Below are positions 35,049-44,003 of a DNA stretch of 64,000 bases, piece by piece. The DNA comes from 55-13 sp964501275 (GTDB lineage Bacteria > Armatimonadota > Fimbriimonadia > Fimbriimonadales > Fimbriimonadaceae). Every line of letters begins with the position of its first letter. The stretch's first letter is position 1. The position numbers and the translations under genes are program-made. Location of the stretch: positions 1 through 64,000 of the forward strand of contig CAZCSP010000016.1 of NCBI GenBank assembly GCA_964501275.1, written 5' to 3'. The notes under the pieces are model-generated. The model did no database searches and was not told the DNA's origin. It worked only from the letters and a program-made list of their open reading frames with translations.

Positions 35049-35130
35049 CGGCGGGGACGGCGTTTCGGAGTTTCGGTGTTAGGGGTCCTGTGAACCGTGA
35101 AACCGAAATCCCATTATGCCATCCCCGCCG
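35049..35130. repeat. Family F inverted repeat upstream of groES
   Basis: CGGCGGGGACGGC (35049-35061) pairs with GCCATCCCCGCCG (35118-35130), 12 of 13 positions. Inner degenerate TTTCGG/CCGAAA units pair as well. It is related to the elements at 40323 and 61935 through GGGACGGCGTTTCGG. Confidence 0.75.
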
Positions 35131-35258
35131 TTCTTGTTGGCAGTTTACCTCCGAGAGTGCCAATGGAGGCGACTGGCTTCTGGGACTGGGTCGGCAAAAA
35201 ATCGGGACTGGTCGCCTAATGATGCAGAGGAGATTTCCTCGACAAAAGGAGATGCAAG

Positions 35259-35747
35259 ATGGAGACAACCCAAAACCGAACGATTCGATACCTTCAAGAC
35301 GTGCATGCGGCGGAGAAATTGACCGAGGACTTGTTGGACAAACTCGCCGACGACGATGAAGCTGTGCCCGAGATGCGGTCGATAGCCGGGGATGCCTCAC
35401 GAGAGTGCGTGAAGCGTCGAGAAACGTTAGCCGCTCGTTTGCTGTCCCTGGGAGGGCAGCCGTCGGGGATAAAAGACTGGACGAACAGCTTCATGGGCGT
35501 GGTGAGCGATGTCGCTAATGCGGGGCACGATCGGGGCGACAAGATCACGATGGACGCCATTAAATCCCATGCCGCGCTCCATATGATCCACGCTTCCTAC
35601 GCGGCCTTGGCGGCGTTTGCCAAGGTGGTCAACGACTTGGATACCGAGACCATCGCGTCTAAGCATAGCCATGGAGCAATAGACAGCGCGAACGCTTTGA
35701 TCCCGGCAATCGAGGCGAGCGCGAGATCGGTTTATGCGTTAGCTTAG
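35259..35747 (+). CDS. Ferritin-like four-helix protein (DUF892/YciE-like)
   Basis: 162 residues forming an apparent four-helix bundle (RYLQDVHAAEKLTEDLLDKL, then RRETLAARLLSLGGQPSG, then a third and fourth long helix). The pattern resembles YciE/DUF892 ferritin-like proteins linked to stress, but the full set of metal ligands is not evident. AGGAGA is 6 nt upstream of the ATG. It is monocistronic. Confidence 0.75.
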   Translation: METTQNRTIRYLQDVHAAEKLTEDLLDKLADDDEAVPEMRSIAGDASRECVKRRETLAARLLSLGGQPSGIKDWTNSFMGVVSDVANAGHDRGDKITMDAIKSHAALHMIHASYAALAAFAKVVNDLDTETIASKHSHGAIDSANALIPAIEASARSVYALA

Positions 35748-35923
35748 AAGGCAGGGGGAAAGTGTTCAGTCCCGGGAGGTTATGACAAGCAGCTGGATTT
35801 TGGGGGTTGCATAGGATCGTCTCTGGAGTAGAAACCACATCGCTGTCCGCTGCTACCCTAACTCCGTGTCACAACTTCCTGGGACGAAAGATGCCCGCGG
35901 GGTCATGTCGGTATTCTCGCATC

Positions 35924-36703
35924 TTGCCAATCTTTCAACTTTTTACGCCCGAGCAGTGGTTGCTTGGGCTAACGACTGCACTCTTCGTTGGGTTTAGCAA
36001 GACAGGCATCCCCGGTGCCGGGGTCTTGGTGGTGCCGCTCATGGCCCAGGCATTTGGCGCACGACTGTCTATCGGGACCACCGTCGTCCTTCTCATCATG
36101 GGCGACGTGTTTGCCGTTTACTGGTACCGCCGCCACGCCAAGTTGGAGCACATCTGGAAGCTGGTTCCGTGGGTGGTGGTGGGGATGGCGGTTGGCGGGT
36201 TGACGCTGTATGGGCTGGGCGAGAGGCCTGGGAAGGACTTGATGAACCCGATCGTCGGCGGGATGGTCTTGCTGATGATTGGGCTGAGCCTGCTCAGGAA
36301 GCATGTGGGAGATCGGTTCACCCCTCACTCGCCGATGGGAGTTCGACTGACCGGTGCTGCGGCGGGGTTCTCAACGACGGTAGCCAATGCGGGGGGGCCG
36401 GTGATGGCGATCTACCTGCAGGGAATGGGGCTTTTGAAGGAGCAGATGATTGGAACCAACGGCTGGTACTTCTTCATTTTCAACGTCGCCAAATTGCCGT
36501 TGTATGTGGGTTTGACCCTGATCGCTCCCCACGATCCGGTTTGGAACCAGCACACCCTGCTCTTCACCTTGATCGCCTTTCCCATGGTGATCTGCGGCGC
36601 GTTCTTGGGGAAGTGGTGCCTGCCAAGGATCGACCAGAAGGCCTTCGATGCATTGGTTCTTGTACTGGCGGCGGTTGCATCCTTGCGGCTGATGGTGCAG
36701 TGA
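35924..36703 (+). CDS. TauE/SafE family sulfite/anion exporter
   Basis: 259 residues from TTG 35924, with about eight membrane helices. The two TauE/SafE half-motifs are visible: FVGFSKTGIPGAGVLVVPLMA and, in the second half, GFSTTVANAGGPVMAIYL. The family exports sulfite or organosulfonate-derived anions. TATTCT at 35912-35917 lies 6 nt before the chosen start; ATG 35891 is an alternative that adds 11 residues. Confidence 0.88.
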   Translation: MPIFQLFTPEQWLLGLTTALFVGFSKTGIPGAGVLVVPLMAQAFGARLSIGTTVVLLIMGDVFAVYWYRRHAKLEHIWKLVPWVVVGMAVGGLTLYGLGERPGKDLMNPIVGGMVLLMIGLSLLRKHVGDRFTPHSPMGVRLTGAAAGFSTTVANAGGPVMAIYLQGMGLLKEQMIGTNGWYFFIFNVAKLPLYVGLTLIAPHDPVWNQHTLLFTLIAFPMVICGAFLGKWCLPRIDQKAFDALVLVLAAVASLRLMVQ

Positions 36704-36744
36704 TGCGGTGGGTTTGCCTTGCTGCGTTTACAAGCCACATTCGA

Positions 36745-36780
36745 TTACAAGAGGGCCGATCTGGAGATCGGCGGTCCATC
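36745..36780. repeat. Family C hairpin, second copy
   Basis: TTACAAG followed by GCCGATCTGGAGATCGGC and GGTCCATCG, the same block as at 10687-10712, lying between two convergent genes. Confidence 0.8.
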
Positions 36781-36790
36781 GGAAGATCGC

Positions 36791-36830
36791 AAAATAGAAA
36801 AGCGCCCTGCACTCAGAAGTACAAGGCGCC
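36791..36830 (-). terminator. Intrinsic terminator of the second PEP-CTERM gene
   Basis: On the minus strand, GCGCC..GGCGC with an extended imperfect stem is followed by TTTTCTATTTT. It lies about 20 bp beyond the stop at 36849. Confidence 0.75.
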
Positions 36831-36848
36831 TCGATAACAGCTTGTGAC

Positions 36849-37553
36849 TTAGCTGTTTTTCTTGCGTCGACGTCGGGCAGCCAGAGCGCTCAGACCGATG
36901 AGAGTTGCGCAGATGGTGCCGGGCTCAGGAACGATGTGGGCTTGCTCGATCAACGAGATACCCGCGAAGTCCACCTGAGGGTTGAAGTTATTGGGATCGA
37001 CCGACAGAAAGAAGCTCTTCTTGACCTTATAGTGGGTGACCCCCTGGGTGAGGGCACCATTTTCTGTATAGGTGAAGGACGCTCCAGCGAGGTTCAGAGA
37101 ACCGTGCTGAGAGGAAGTGCCGCCAACCGTGAACGAATTGCCCAACATGCCAATCAGGGTTTCTCCACCCATACCATCCAGCGCAAAAACCGCCTCATTG
37201 TATGAGATAAATCCGCTGCCACTCAGAACTCCCTGAAGAACGATTCCCACCGAAGTTACGGGATCGTCGTTCATCACCTCGTAGGTGAAAGAGTAGAACT
37301 GGCTGTACCGCGTGGGGAACGTGCTGTCTCCAACTAGAACGCTATCCGACAGGTCGGAGAACGGAAAGAAGTCGATAAAGAATGTCGTGTTAGGCGGGGT
37401 GATAGCCGCCCCACCGACAGTGAGGGTCTCAGTTCCCGAGATGCCAACCAGCGCTGAGTCTGCGGATGCTAGATTAAGGTAGGTAAACGGCATCGCCAAG
37501 GCGGTTGCCGATACGAGCGCTAAGATGGCCAGAGCTTTTGTTGATCCCTTCAT
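36849..37553 (-). CDS. PEP-CTERM sorting domain protein
   Basis: 234 residues from ATG 37553: a signal peptide (ALAILALVSATALA), a beta-rich middle and a C-terminal tail VPEPGTICATLIGLSALAARRRRKK (VPEP, helix, basic end). Probably surface-sorted by an exosortase encoded elsewhere. GGAG lies 6 nt before this ATG, which favours it over the start at 37580. TATACT further upstream could be the -10. It shares only the tail motif with the other PEP-CTERM protein. Confidence 0.88.
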   Translation of the reverse strand: MKGSTKALAILALVSATALAMPFTYLNLASADSALVGISGTETLTVGGAAITPPNTTFFIDFFPFSDLSDSVLVGDSTFPTRYSQFYSFTYEVMNDDPVTSVGIVLQGVLSGSGFISYNEAVFALDGMGGETLIGMLGNSFTVGGTSSQHGSLNLAGASFTYTENGALTQGVTHYKVKKSFFLSVDPNNFNPQVDFAGISLIEQAHIVPEPGTICATLIGLSALAARRRRKKNS

Positions 37554-37703
37554 TGTCCTCTCCGTAAAATCCAAATACATCCGTTGCTGGATATGTTGAA
37601 TACAGTATATAACATGTGAAACGCCTCATGGGCAAAAATGAGCCAAAAATTAACATAAACCCATTTACAGGTAGGTTTTACAGGTGAAAGGAAGCTAAAG
37701 AGC

Positions 37704-38015
37704 ATGCTATCAGAAGCCCTCGCCGACCTCTATCGCCTGGTGGCTGAAATCCCCGAGGGCAAAGTGTGCAGCTACGGCCAACTGGGCCGAGCCCTCCAGA
37801 ACCCAGTCTCCGGTCTATTGGTAGGCCGATGGATGTCGAATTGTCCCCCCGATCTGCCCTGGTGGCGCGTCGTAGGCTCCGATGGAAAACTCCCTGTTTG
37901 GAAAAAGGACTCGGCCTTGGGGGCTATCCAGCATGACCGTCTGGCAGAGGAAGGGGTCGAGTTTGATATTGAGGAGAGGGTGCGGATGGACTTGCACCGG
38001 TGGGAGGATGTGTAG
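37704..38015 (+). CDS. Alkyltransferase-like protein (ATL), MGMT fold without the active cysteine
   Basis: 103 residues. The MGMT DNA-binding domain is complete (IPEGKVCSYGQLGRALQNP, NPVSGLLVGRWMSNCP, QHDRLAEEGVEF). The active-site PCHRV is replaced by PWWRVV, so the alkyl-accepting cysteine is a tryptophan. ATL proteins bind O6-alkylguanine and hand the lesion to nucleotide excision repair. The upstream region has two direct TTTACAGGT repeats 13 bp apart (37664 and 37677), a possible regulator site. Confidence 0.88.
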   Translation: MLSEALADLYRLVAEIPEGKVCSYGQLGRALQNPVSGLLVGRWMSNCPPDLPWWRVVGSDGKLPVWKKDSALGAIQHDRLAEEGVEFDIEERVRMDLHRWEDV

Positions 38016-38126
38016 GAAGATCGATCAATGGCGCGATGGTCGGGAATGAACCATCGGCGATGGGGCTCGTCCTTGCCGAAACGTATGATTTTTGGGCAAA
38101 AGCGTGTACAATGGCTGGACCTACGC

Positions 38127-39764
38127 ATGAAGCGATGCCTGACAGCCCTGATACCATGGATGGTGGTGGCGAGTTCGGCGAGCGCGATTCAGTCCCGCTC
38201 TGCAGAAGTCGTATTCACCCATCACGGCGCGATTTCCGACCGGGGAATTCGACTCGCCGACGAATGCTACGTCCCCCTGTCTTTTCTCGATAAGGTCGGG
38301 TGGAAATACACCGTGCACAACTCGTCGGTGGTGATTGAGACTTCCCAGAAAGGCGCCCGAGTTCCGTTGCGCGAGTTCGACCTTGGACGCGCAATCCCTC
38401 TTCGAATGGCTCTGGATCAGATGGGAGCCGAGACCTTTTGGGAGCCGGATAACGACCGTCTTCAAGTCTGCACACCGGTCGCCAAGGTTACCGTAAAGGG
38501 GAATCGAGTTCAAATCGAAACCCTGATGCCGACCAAACCGCGCGCCTTTCGAATGACCGGGCCTCATCGGTTTGTGGTCGATTTGCCAGGGGCTCGTATA
38601 ACGAAGGATACGATCCAGGATATCGAAGGCAAAGTGCGAGTTGGCCAAGTAGAATTGAACACGGTTCGCATCGCTTATGAACCCGGATATCGGCCTTCGT
38701 TGCCGCTTCAGATCGCGGTAGGAACCAGCTTCAAGTGGGAATTGGACCCAGACGACGATCCCGGCACGCCCGACGAACCCCCGGTGGCGCCGCCCGTGGT
38801 GGAGGAGACGAAGCCTCCCGTGGTGGAGACCAAGCCCCCGGTCGCCCAGCCTAACTACGGCCCCAAGATTCAAGCCGGGCCGCTTCGGATCGATATCGAG
38901 AACGCGAACCGCATTACTCTCGGGATGAAGCTCTCGGGCCTACTGCAAAGGCCGCCCCAGTTCCGTCGCCCCGAGCCTAACGTTCTGGAGATCGTCCTTT
39001 TTAACACCCAGGTGACGGCTCCCGACAGTTCTACTTTCAGCACATCGAGCATCACCGACATCTCCGTTCGCGAAGAGGGGCCAAGTTCGGTTCTAAGCCT
39101 GACCCTCGCCCGACCGATGGGCGTGGAGTTTTCACCTCAGCCGGGCGGACTGGGCATCATTCTTATCAAGCCCAACGTGGGGGATGGCCACTTGGCGGGC
39201 AAGATCGTGGTGGTGGACGCGGGACATGGCGGCCACGACAGCGGCGCGACCAGCCCGGGCAAGGATGCCTATGAGAAGAACCTGACCCTCAGGATCGCGA
39301 AACTTCTCAGCGAAAAGTTGGCCAAAGAGGGTGCGACGGTCATCATGACCCGGAAGACGGATGTCTTTATTGACTTGAAGGAGAGGGCGGAGATTGCCAA
39401 TCGCAATGGGGCGCACTTCTTTATCTCGTGTCACATCAACTCAAACCGCTTGGCAAACAGCACGACGGGCGGAATGACGTTCTATCACAAACAAAATCCG
39501 ATCGGGCAACTGCTGGCGGACTGCATTCAGACCGAGATCGCCAAGGTGTCCAAGATCAGGTCGATGGGTACTTGGAGCGATCAGCGAATCTATGAAAGCG
39601 GGTTCGCCGTCTTAAGACATTCGAAGATGCCCGCAGTTCTCATCGAGTTTGGGTTTATCAACCACAGCGGCGACCGCAAGCGGATGATCACCGCCGATTT
39701 CCAGGATTCGGTGGCGAACGCAGTGGTGAAGGGGCTAAAGGTTTATCTAGGCGATGGCAAGTAA
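38127..39764 (+). CDS. N-acetylmuramoyl-L-alanine amidase with AMIN-type N-terminal domains
   Basis: 545 residues: signal peptide, a copper-amine-oxidase-N-like segment (AEVVFTHHGAISDRGIRLAD), an AMIN-like beta domain, a Pro/Val/Glu-rich linker (VAPPVVEETKPPVVETKPP), a second AMIN-like domain and a C-terminal Amidase_3 domain. The zinc and catalytic residues are visible in VVDAGHGGHDSGA, AYEKNLTLR, SCHINSN and VLIEFGFINH. It cleaves the bond between muramic acid and the stem peptide during wall remodelling. It overlaps the GerMN gene by 11 bp. Confidence 0.92.
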   Translation: MKRCLTALIPWMVVASSASAIQSRSAEVVFTHHGAISDRGIRLADECYVPLSFLDKVGWKYTVHNSSVVIETSQKGARVPLREFDLGRAIPLRMALDQMGAETFWEPDNDRLQVCTPVAKVTVKGNRVQIETLMPTKPRAFRMTGPHRFVVDLPGARITKDTIQDIEGKVRVGQVELNTVRIAYEPGYRPSLPLQIAVGTSFKWELDPDDDPGTPDEPPVAPPVVEETKPPVVETKPPVAQPNYGPKIQAGPLRIDIENANRITLGMKLSGLLQRPPQFRRPEPNVLEIVLFNTQVTAPDSSTFSTSSITDISVREEGPSSVLSLTLARPMGVEFSPQPGGLGIILIKPNVGDGHLAGKIVVVDAGHGGHDSGATSPGKDAYEKNLTLRIAKLLSEKLAKEGATVIMTRKTDVFIDLKERAEIANRNGAHFFISCHINSNRLANSTTGGMTFYHKQNPIGQLLADCIQTEIAKVSKIRSMGTWSDQRIYESGFAVLRHSKMPAVLIEFGFINHSGDRKRMITADFQDSVANAVVKGLKVYLGDGK

Positions 39765-40323
39765 GAAGAAGCAAAAGAAGTCTGGCAACCCAATGATCGG
39801 CCTGGTGGCGGTCGGAATTTTGGGCCTCGGGGCCTTGGCGGCCTATGTGAAGTTTGGCGGGGCGGACAAGGTTCCCGAGGAATCTCGGCGGGTGCCATCT
39901 TTGCAGCAGCCCGCTGGGAAACCAGATTCGGCCAAGACGACAACTGTGGACTTGGTGACGCCTTCCCGAGATGGTCTCGACCTGAAGCTCGGAAAGCATC
40001 AGTCGGATGTTCCCGCCGGAGAGGATGCACGGCTCTTTGCTCTAAACCACTTTCTCCAACAGTCCAAGATCGCCGATCCCAAAGCGAAAGCGGTGGGGAT
40101 TCAGGTGAAGGATGGGGTGGCTCTCATCGACGTCACGCCTGAGTTCAATCAGACCTATGGGACGTTTGATGAGGAAGCGATTCTAAAAGGGATCACCGCG
40201 ACTTTGGCCCAGTTCGAGGATATTGAGAAAGTGCAGTTCTTCGTCGAGGGTCAGCCAGTGACGACCTTGGGCAACGTGGATTTGACCGATCCGCTTCCGG
40301 TGCGGACGGGAAACGGGGAGTAG
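39754..40323 (+). CDS. GerMN domain membrane-anchored protein
   Basis: 189 residues: a Lys-rich N-terminus, one membrane helix (about 13-33), a linker and a GerMN domain (AVGIQVKDGVALIDVTPEFN through FVEGQPVTTLG). GerMN proteins commonly sit next to Amidase_3 genes and are thought to act at the cell wall; the 11-bp overlap with the amidase gene supports joint function. The start ATG lies within the amidase coding end. Confidence 0.9.
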   Translation: MASKKKQKKSGNPMIGLVAVGILGLGALAAYVKFGGADKVPEESRRVPSLQQPAGKPDSAKTTTVDLVTPSRDGLDLKLGKHQSDVPAGEDARLFALNHFLQQSKIADPKAKAVGIQVKDGVALIDVTPEFNQTYGTFDEEAILKGITATLAQFEDIEKVQFFVEGQPVTTLGNVDLTDPLPVRTGNGE

Positions 40324-40498
40324 GGACGGTGTTACGGCATTTCGGCGTTACGGCGTTTCGATACGACGGCGTTTGAACCCCCAACACCTGGATCAGTGAC
40401 GGGCCGAAATCTGTGGTCGGCGGGTGTTGGGGGAGCGATGCACCGTAAAGCCGTAGTGCCGAAACACCGTAACGCCGCTATCCCGAAACGCCGTCCCG
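40323..40498. repeat. Family F long inverted repeat
   Basis: Outer arms: 40343-40360 pairs with 40460-40477 (17 of 18), and GGGACGGTGTTACG pairs with CGAAACGCCGTCCC (12 of 14). An inner perfect 11-bp stem, CCCCCAACACC/GGTGTTGGGGG, lies at 40378-40388 and 40423-40433. The right arm supplies the last seven codons of the convergent M50 gene. Confidence 0.85.
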
Positions 40499-41206
40499 CC
40501 TAGGCTCCCGCCAGCTAAACCTCAAAGCCACCACCATCAGCGCCAAGCTGATGCCGCACCATAGGACCGACCAGATGATGGCGGGGATGCGGGTGAGGTT
40601 CTCCATGTTTCCGGCGTCGCTCTGCTTCACCCCAAAGCCGCTGATGGTGACCAGGAAGAACACCGACTGGATGGCGTTGAGGCATTGCTGGACCCCGAGG
40701 AATTGGGCCGCGAACAGCCTTTTCTCGTCGTCGAGATAGAACGCCATCGCCAGCAGCGCAACGATCCAAGCTAGGCCGGAGACCATGCCAAAGAGGTCCC
40801 CTCGAACCCAGACGAGCAGGGAATAGGCCATGACGGCGCTGAGGATGATGAGGGCGGTCTTGGCGGCCTTTGGAGTTCGGGAGAGGGCGATCACCAGAGC
40901 CCCGGCCAGGGACGCGCCGATGTATCCCGCCGAGCTGATAAGGAAGCTGCTACCGCCCGCGGTATAGGTCTCGCCGTTGCCGTTGGCGTGGACCTCGACG
41001 TGGGAAACCAGACCGCCCGTCGCCACCGCCGCCAGGGCGTGCCACGCCTCGTGGATGTGGGTGTTGAAGTATTGCAGGGGAACTGTCACCCATCGCAGGA
41101 AGGGTAGGAACCACAGCACGACCGACACCACGCAGGCGATGACGAATGCGGACTGGTGCGCTTTAAGCGAGCTCTGGGGCTTCATCTTCCTCCGATTGAA
41201 CGCCAT
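40478..41206 (-). CDS. M50-type membrane metalloprotease-like protein
   Basis: 242 residues with about six membrane segments and an HIHEAWHAL motif (HExxH) at about residue 52, matching the M50B family. The role would be intramembrane or membrane-embedded proteolysis; the substrate is unknown. Two starts are possible, ATG 41206 or ATG 41185; the latter has GGAGG close by. It overlaps the PAP2 gene in either case. Its C-terminal RRDGVSG is encoded by the right arm of the adjoining hairpin element, so the original stop was probably displaced. Confidence 0.8.
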   Translation of the reverse strand: MAFNRRKMKPQSSLKAHQSAFVIACVVSVVLWFLPFLRWVTVPLQYFNTHIHEAWHALAAVATGGLVSHVEVHANGNGETYTAGGSSFLISSAGYIGASLAGALVIALSRTPKAAKTALIILSAVMAYSLLVWVRGDLFGMVSGLAWIVALLAMAFYLDDEKRLFAAQFLGVQQCLNAIQSVFFLVTISGFGVKQSDAGNMENLTRIPAIIWSVLWCGISLALMVVALRFSWREPRRDGVSG

Positions 41207-41774
41207 TTCTCATGCGAACAAAAGCCTCCCAGGTCTTTATCACCACTACCGCCGCGTAGAGCCCGCAAGCCCACCCCAGCAAGACTTGGTAGGGGTAGTG
41301 CGCTCCGGTGTAGATACGGCTGATCCCGGTGAGGAGGGCCACCGCGATCCAAGGCGTCCCCCACCAGCCCAAGAAGTAGACCATCGCAAAGGCCAGGGCC
41401 GCCATGTTCGCGCTGTGGGCGCTGGCGGTACCCTTGCTGTCCGAGTGCCCGACCCTCAGCAAAACCAAATCCCGATCGCTCGAAGCCACCCGATCTTCCA
41501 CCTTCACAAAGGCGGCGTCTTGAAACGGCCGGTTCATGGGTAGGGCTTCTTTGAACACATTGGTCATGGTGTTCGCCATCCCGATTGAGATCAGAGCCAG
41601 CAGAACGGCTTTGCGGGTCTTGGCCCCTCGGGCCAGCATCCCGACAAGCATCAGGCCGAAGCCATATTTGATCCATTTGAGGCTGAGGGCGACGCTGAAG
41701 AACTTGATAAACGGATTCCAATCCTGCGGCCAATGATTGATCCACCTGAAAATGGCGTCGTTCCAGCTACCCAC
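41163..41774 (-). CDS. PAP2 family phosphatase
   Basis: 203 residues with about five membrane segments and the three PAP2 motifs: KEALPMNRP, TASAHSAN (in place of PSGH) and SRIYTGAHYPYQVLLG (final Asp replaced by Gln). These enzymes remove phosphate from lipid phosphates such as undecaprenyl pyrophosphate. The changed third motif may lower activity. It is transcribed ahead of the M50 gene. Confidence 0.87.
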   Translation of the reverse strand: MGSWNDAIFRWINHWPQDWNPFIKFFSVALSLKWIKYGFGLMLVGMLARGAKTRKAVLLALISIGMANTMTNVFKEALPMNRPFQDAAFVKVEDRVASSDRDLVLLRVGHSDSKGTASAHSANMAALAFAMVYFLGWWGTPWIAVALLTGISRIYTGAHYPYQVLLGWACGLYAAVVVIKTWEAFVRMRNGVQSEEDEAPELA

Positions 41775-41812
41775 CCAATCAGTTTAGCCCCTGGGGAACG
41801 TATAACAAACCA

Positions 41813-42091
41813 TTGAATGCAATCGCCCGATGGCTGGCTCGGATGGTTTGGGGGCACATGCTCTGGCTCATGCGCCGCCCCTGGATCAAACGGCTCCAGC
41901 GGGCCAGTGAGCGATGGTTTCCCAAGGCCAAGCCGTCGATGGTCCGCCAAAATCGATGGGCGCGGCGGTTTGGGCTAAGGCTGCTCACGTTCTCCTTCAA
42001 CGTTCTGCTGGCCAGCATGATCGTCACCGCCGCCTACTTCATCGTCCTCGAGTTGCTTGAGGGGGGCTATTTGGAAGGAAGGCGGGAGTGA
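41813..42091 (+). CDS. Small basic membrane protein
   Basis: 92 residues: a very basic N-terminal half (RRPWIKRLQRASERWFPKAK), one membrane helix (about 56-80) and a short acidic/basic end. The start is TTG 41813; TATAAC at 41801-41806 lies 6 nt upstream, matching the leaderless pattern seen elsewhere. No family recognised; probably an inner-membrane accessory protein. Confidence 0.65.
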   Translation: MNAIARWLARMVWGHMLWLMRRPWIKRLQRASERWFPKAKPSMVRQNRWARRFGLRLLTFSFNVLLASMIVTAAYFIVLELLEGGYLEGRRE

Positions 42092-42096
42092 TCTGG

Positions 42097-42235
42097 CCTG
42101 TGAGGTGTGGCTTGTGGAATGTGGGTTGTTTGGGGGAATCTGACTTATCAGACAAATCTGACCGATCCGTCAGAAAAGTCAGATACGTCAGATTGGTCAA
42201 GAACAAGCCACAGGCCACATTCCACAAGCGACATT
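42097..42235. repeat. Family H inverted repeat with TCTGAC core, copy 1
   Basis: Outer arms GCTTGTGGAATGTGG (42110-42124) and CCACATTCCACAAGC (42215-42229) are perfect over 15 bp. The core is a run of TCTGAC/GTCAGA hexamers at about 9-bp steps (42139-42195). A second copy is at 57396. Confidence 0.9.
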
Positions 42236-43500
42236 CACTCAAACGGCAAATCCACGGGCGGCCTTGGCCTATCGGCAGGCATCCTTAGGGTTTCCTCCGG
42301 AGCCTTCAGGGACATGAGCGACCCTAAGTAAACCACGACCATCAGGAAAAGTGGCACGACAACGATCATGTTGGCCTGGCTTCGACCGCCCGAAAACGAC
42401 GCGATCAATTTGGCGATGTCGCCGCTCATCAAAATCACCCAGGCCAACGATAGGCACCAGATCGCGATAAAGACGCCACCCTTGACTTTTTCACCCAACA
42501 CGACATGCCCCAGGCCGGGAAGGAATAAAGAGATGACCAGGGCCGCTTTTCGACTCGCCATCGGGATCGCGCTGTCGTCCGGGCCACCGGGACTTGCTTG
42601 GGCCTCGGAGCTGAGGGCGTTCATGCCGAGGGCCGAGAGAGCTACCTTTCGCTCAAGGTTCACGTTCTTGGGATCGAGCTTGGCGGCGCGGCGGTAATAG
42701 GCGAGGGCTCGGCCCGACTGCTTGCGCTCGGCAAAGTCGTCGCCTACCATCTCCAAAACCGTCGGCGAGCCCGGCGCAATTTGCAACGCCTGCTCCAAAA
42801 GACGGCGAACCTCCTGGCTGTTGCCCCGCATCTTCTCCACACGGGCTTGCTGAATCAACTTCTCAGCGGCGGCCATCGCTTCGGGAGTGGGAGGCTCGGG
42901 ATTCTCGGGGAGATCGATCTCGGTTTGGTTTTCCGCCTTGCGTATCTGGGCGCTTTTCTCGGCCACCAGGGCCTGCAAATCGGCCAACTCCACCCTCTGC
43001 TTAGGCTGGTCTTTTTGGGGTTTTGCCACCTTCACTGGATCGGGGATCGCGTTTTGCGACATCTCCTTTCCCGCCAGATTGGCCACGTCGATGCCGAGGA
43101 GTCCCTGAAGCTCTTTCACTCGGGCCTGAAGCTCGGCGCGTTTCTGTGGATCTTCCGTGCTGTAGAGTTGTCCGCTGGTGCGCGTGAGTTCTTGCCTCAG
43201 TTGGGCTTCTTCTGCGGGAGTCGGTGTCGGGCTAATGGTCTCCGCTTGAGCAATGAGAGCTCCCTGAAGCTCTCGGACTTGATCCTCTGCGGCATGCTTT
43301 GCCTCGACATCGAAGGAATCCCCGCTGTGAGCGGTTGCCTTCATTCGCCCGATATTGGCGGACAATTCAGCTTGAATCTCGTCGATCCTCGCCTGTAGCA
43401 CACGCTGAATGTCAGGGTCGTGGGCCTCTCCCAGCTTATCGGTTAGCCTCTGGAACTCTGATTGCAGCTCGGCGTTGTGATCCGTTGGAGCTTGATCCAT
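42235..43500 (-). CDS. Coiled-coil/TPR protein with C-terminal membrane segments
   Basis: 421 residues. The N-terminal ~200 are coiled-coil (AELQSEFQRLTDKLGEAHDP, repeated KELQ units). A TPR-like region follows (about 215-290, VRRLLEQALQIAPGSP), then two or three membrane helices (about 318-395, GLGHVVLGEKVKGGVFIAIW). Its stop lies in the edge of the family H hairpin. It is cotranscribed with the 144-residue gene 3 bp upstream. The function is unknown; a membrane scaffold is likely. Confidence 0.75.
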   Translation of the reverse strand: MDQAPTDHNAELQSEFQRLTDKLGEAHDPDIQRVLQARIDEIQAELSANIGRMKATAHSGDSFDVEAKHAAEDQVRELQGALIAQAETISPTPTPAEEAQLRQELTRTSGQLYSTEDPQKRAELQARVKELQGLLGIDVANLAGKEMSQNAIPDPVKVAKPQKDQPKQRVELADLQALVAEKSAQIRKAENQTEIDLPENPEPPTPEAMAAAEKLIQQARVEKMRGNSQEVRRLLEQALQIAPGSPTVLEMVGDDFAERKQSGRALAYYRRAAKLDPKNVNLERKVALSALGMNALSSEAQASPGGPDDSAIPMASRKAALVISLFLPGLGHVVLGEKVKGGVFIAIWCLSLAWVILMSGDIAKLIASFSGGRSQANMIVVVPLFLMVVVYLGSLMSLKAPEETLRMPADRPRPPVDLPFE

Positions 43501-43503
43501 CTG

Positions 43504-43938
43504 CTATGAAGACGGGTTAGGGGGCCACAATTGCTCCCAAAACCTTTGTTCAAGCCTCATTTGCGCCTGATCCAGCAGGTGGAGTAGCTCTTCGAACCGG
43601 TCGCGACGGAAGTTTTTCTGCACTTTCGCCAACTCGCCAAGGTCGTAGGGATCGGATTCGATGCCCAGCGGCGGCCCTGGCGACTCTTCCATCATGCGCT
43701 CGATGTCGATCTCTTCCAGGACCCACTTTCGCCGCTGATCCAGCAGATCGAGGTAGCGTCGGGCCTGATCGAGCGTCACATCTTTCAGGGACGCAAGGAG
43801 CATCTTGACGTTATCCCGCAGATAAACGTACATATCCCGATCTTGATCGTCGGGGTCCGGGCTAAAGGTGACTTTAGGGGGCCGGTTTGTCGGCGGTCTG
43901 GCGCCAGCGGTTTTGGTAGGCAGCAACTCCGCAACCAT
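43504..43938 (-). CDS. Helical protein of unknown function
   Basis: 144 residues with a Pro-rich start and then charged helices (YVYLRDNVKMLLASLKDVTL, RRDRFEELLHLLDQAQMRLE). No family recognised and no membrane segment. GGGAGA lies 5 nt before the ATG. It directly precedes the coiled-coil/TPR gene, so the two probably work together. Confidence 0.65.
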   Translation of the reverse strand: MVAELLPTKTAGARPPTNRPPKVTFSPDPDDQDRDMYVYLRDNVKMLLASLKDVTLDQARRYLDLLDQRRKWVLEEIDIERMMEESPGPPLGIESDPYDLGELAKVQKNFRRDRFEELLHLLDQAQMRLEQRFWEQLWPPNPSS

Positions 43939-44003
43939 CTTGTTCTCCCAAGGCTAGACCCAAAATGACAGCATCTGTTCAAGTTTCGGGCAACAACATA
44001 TGA

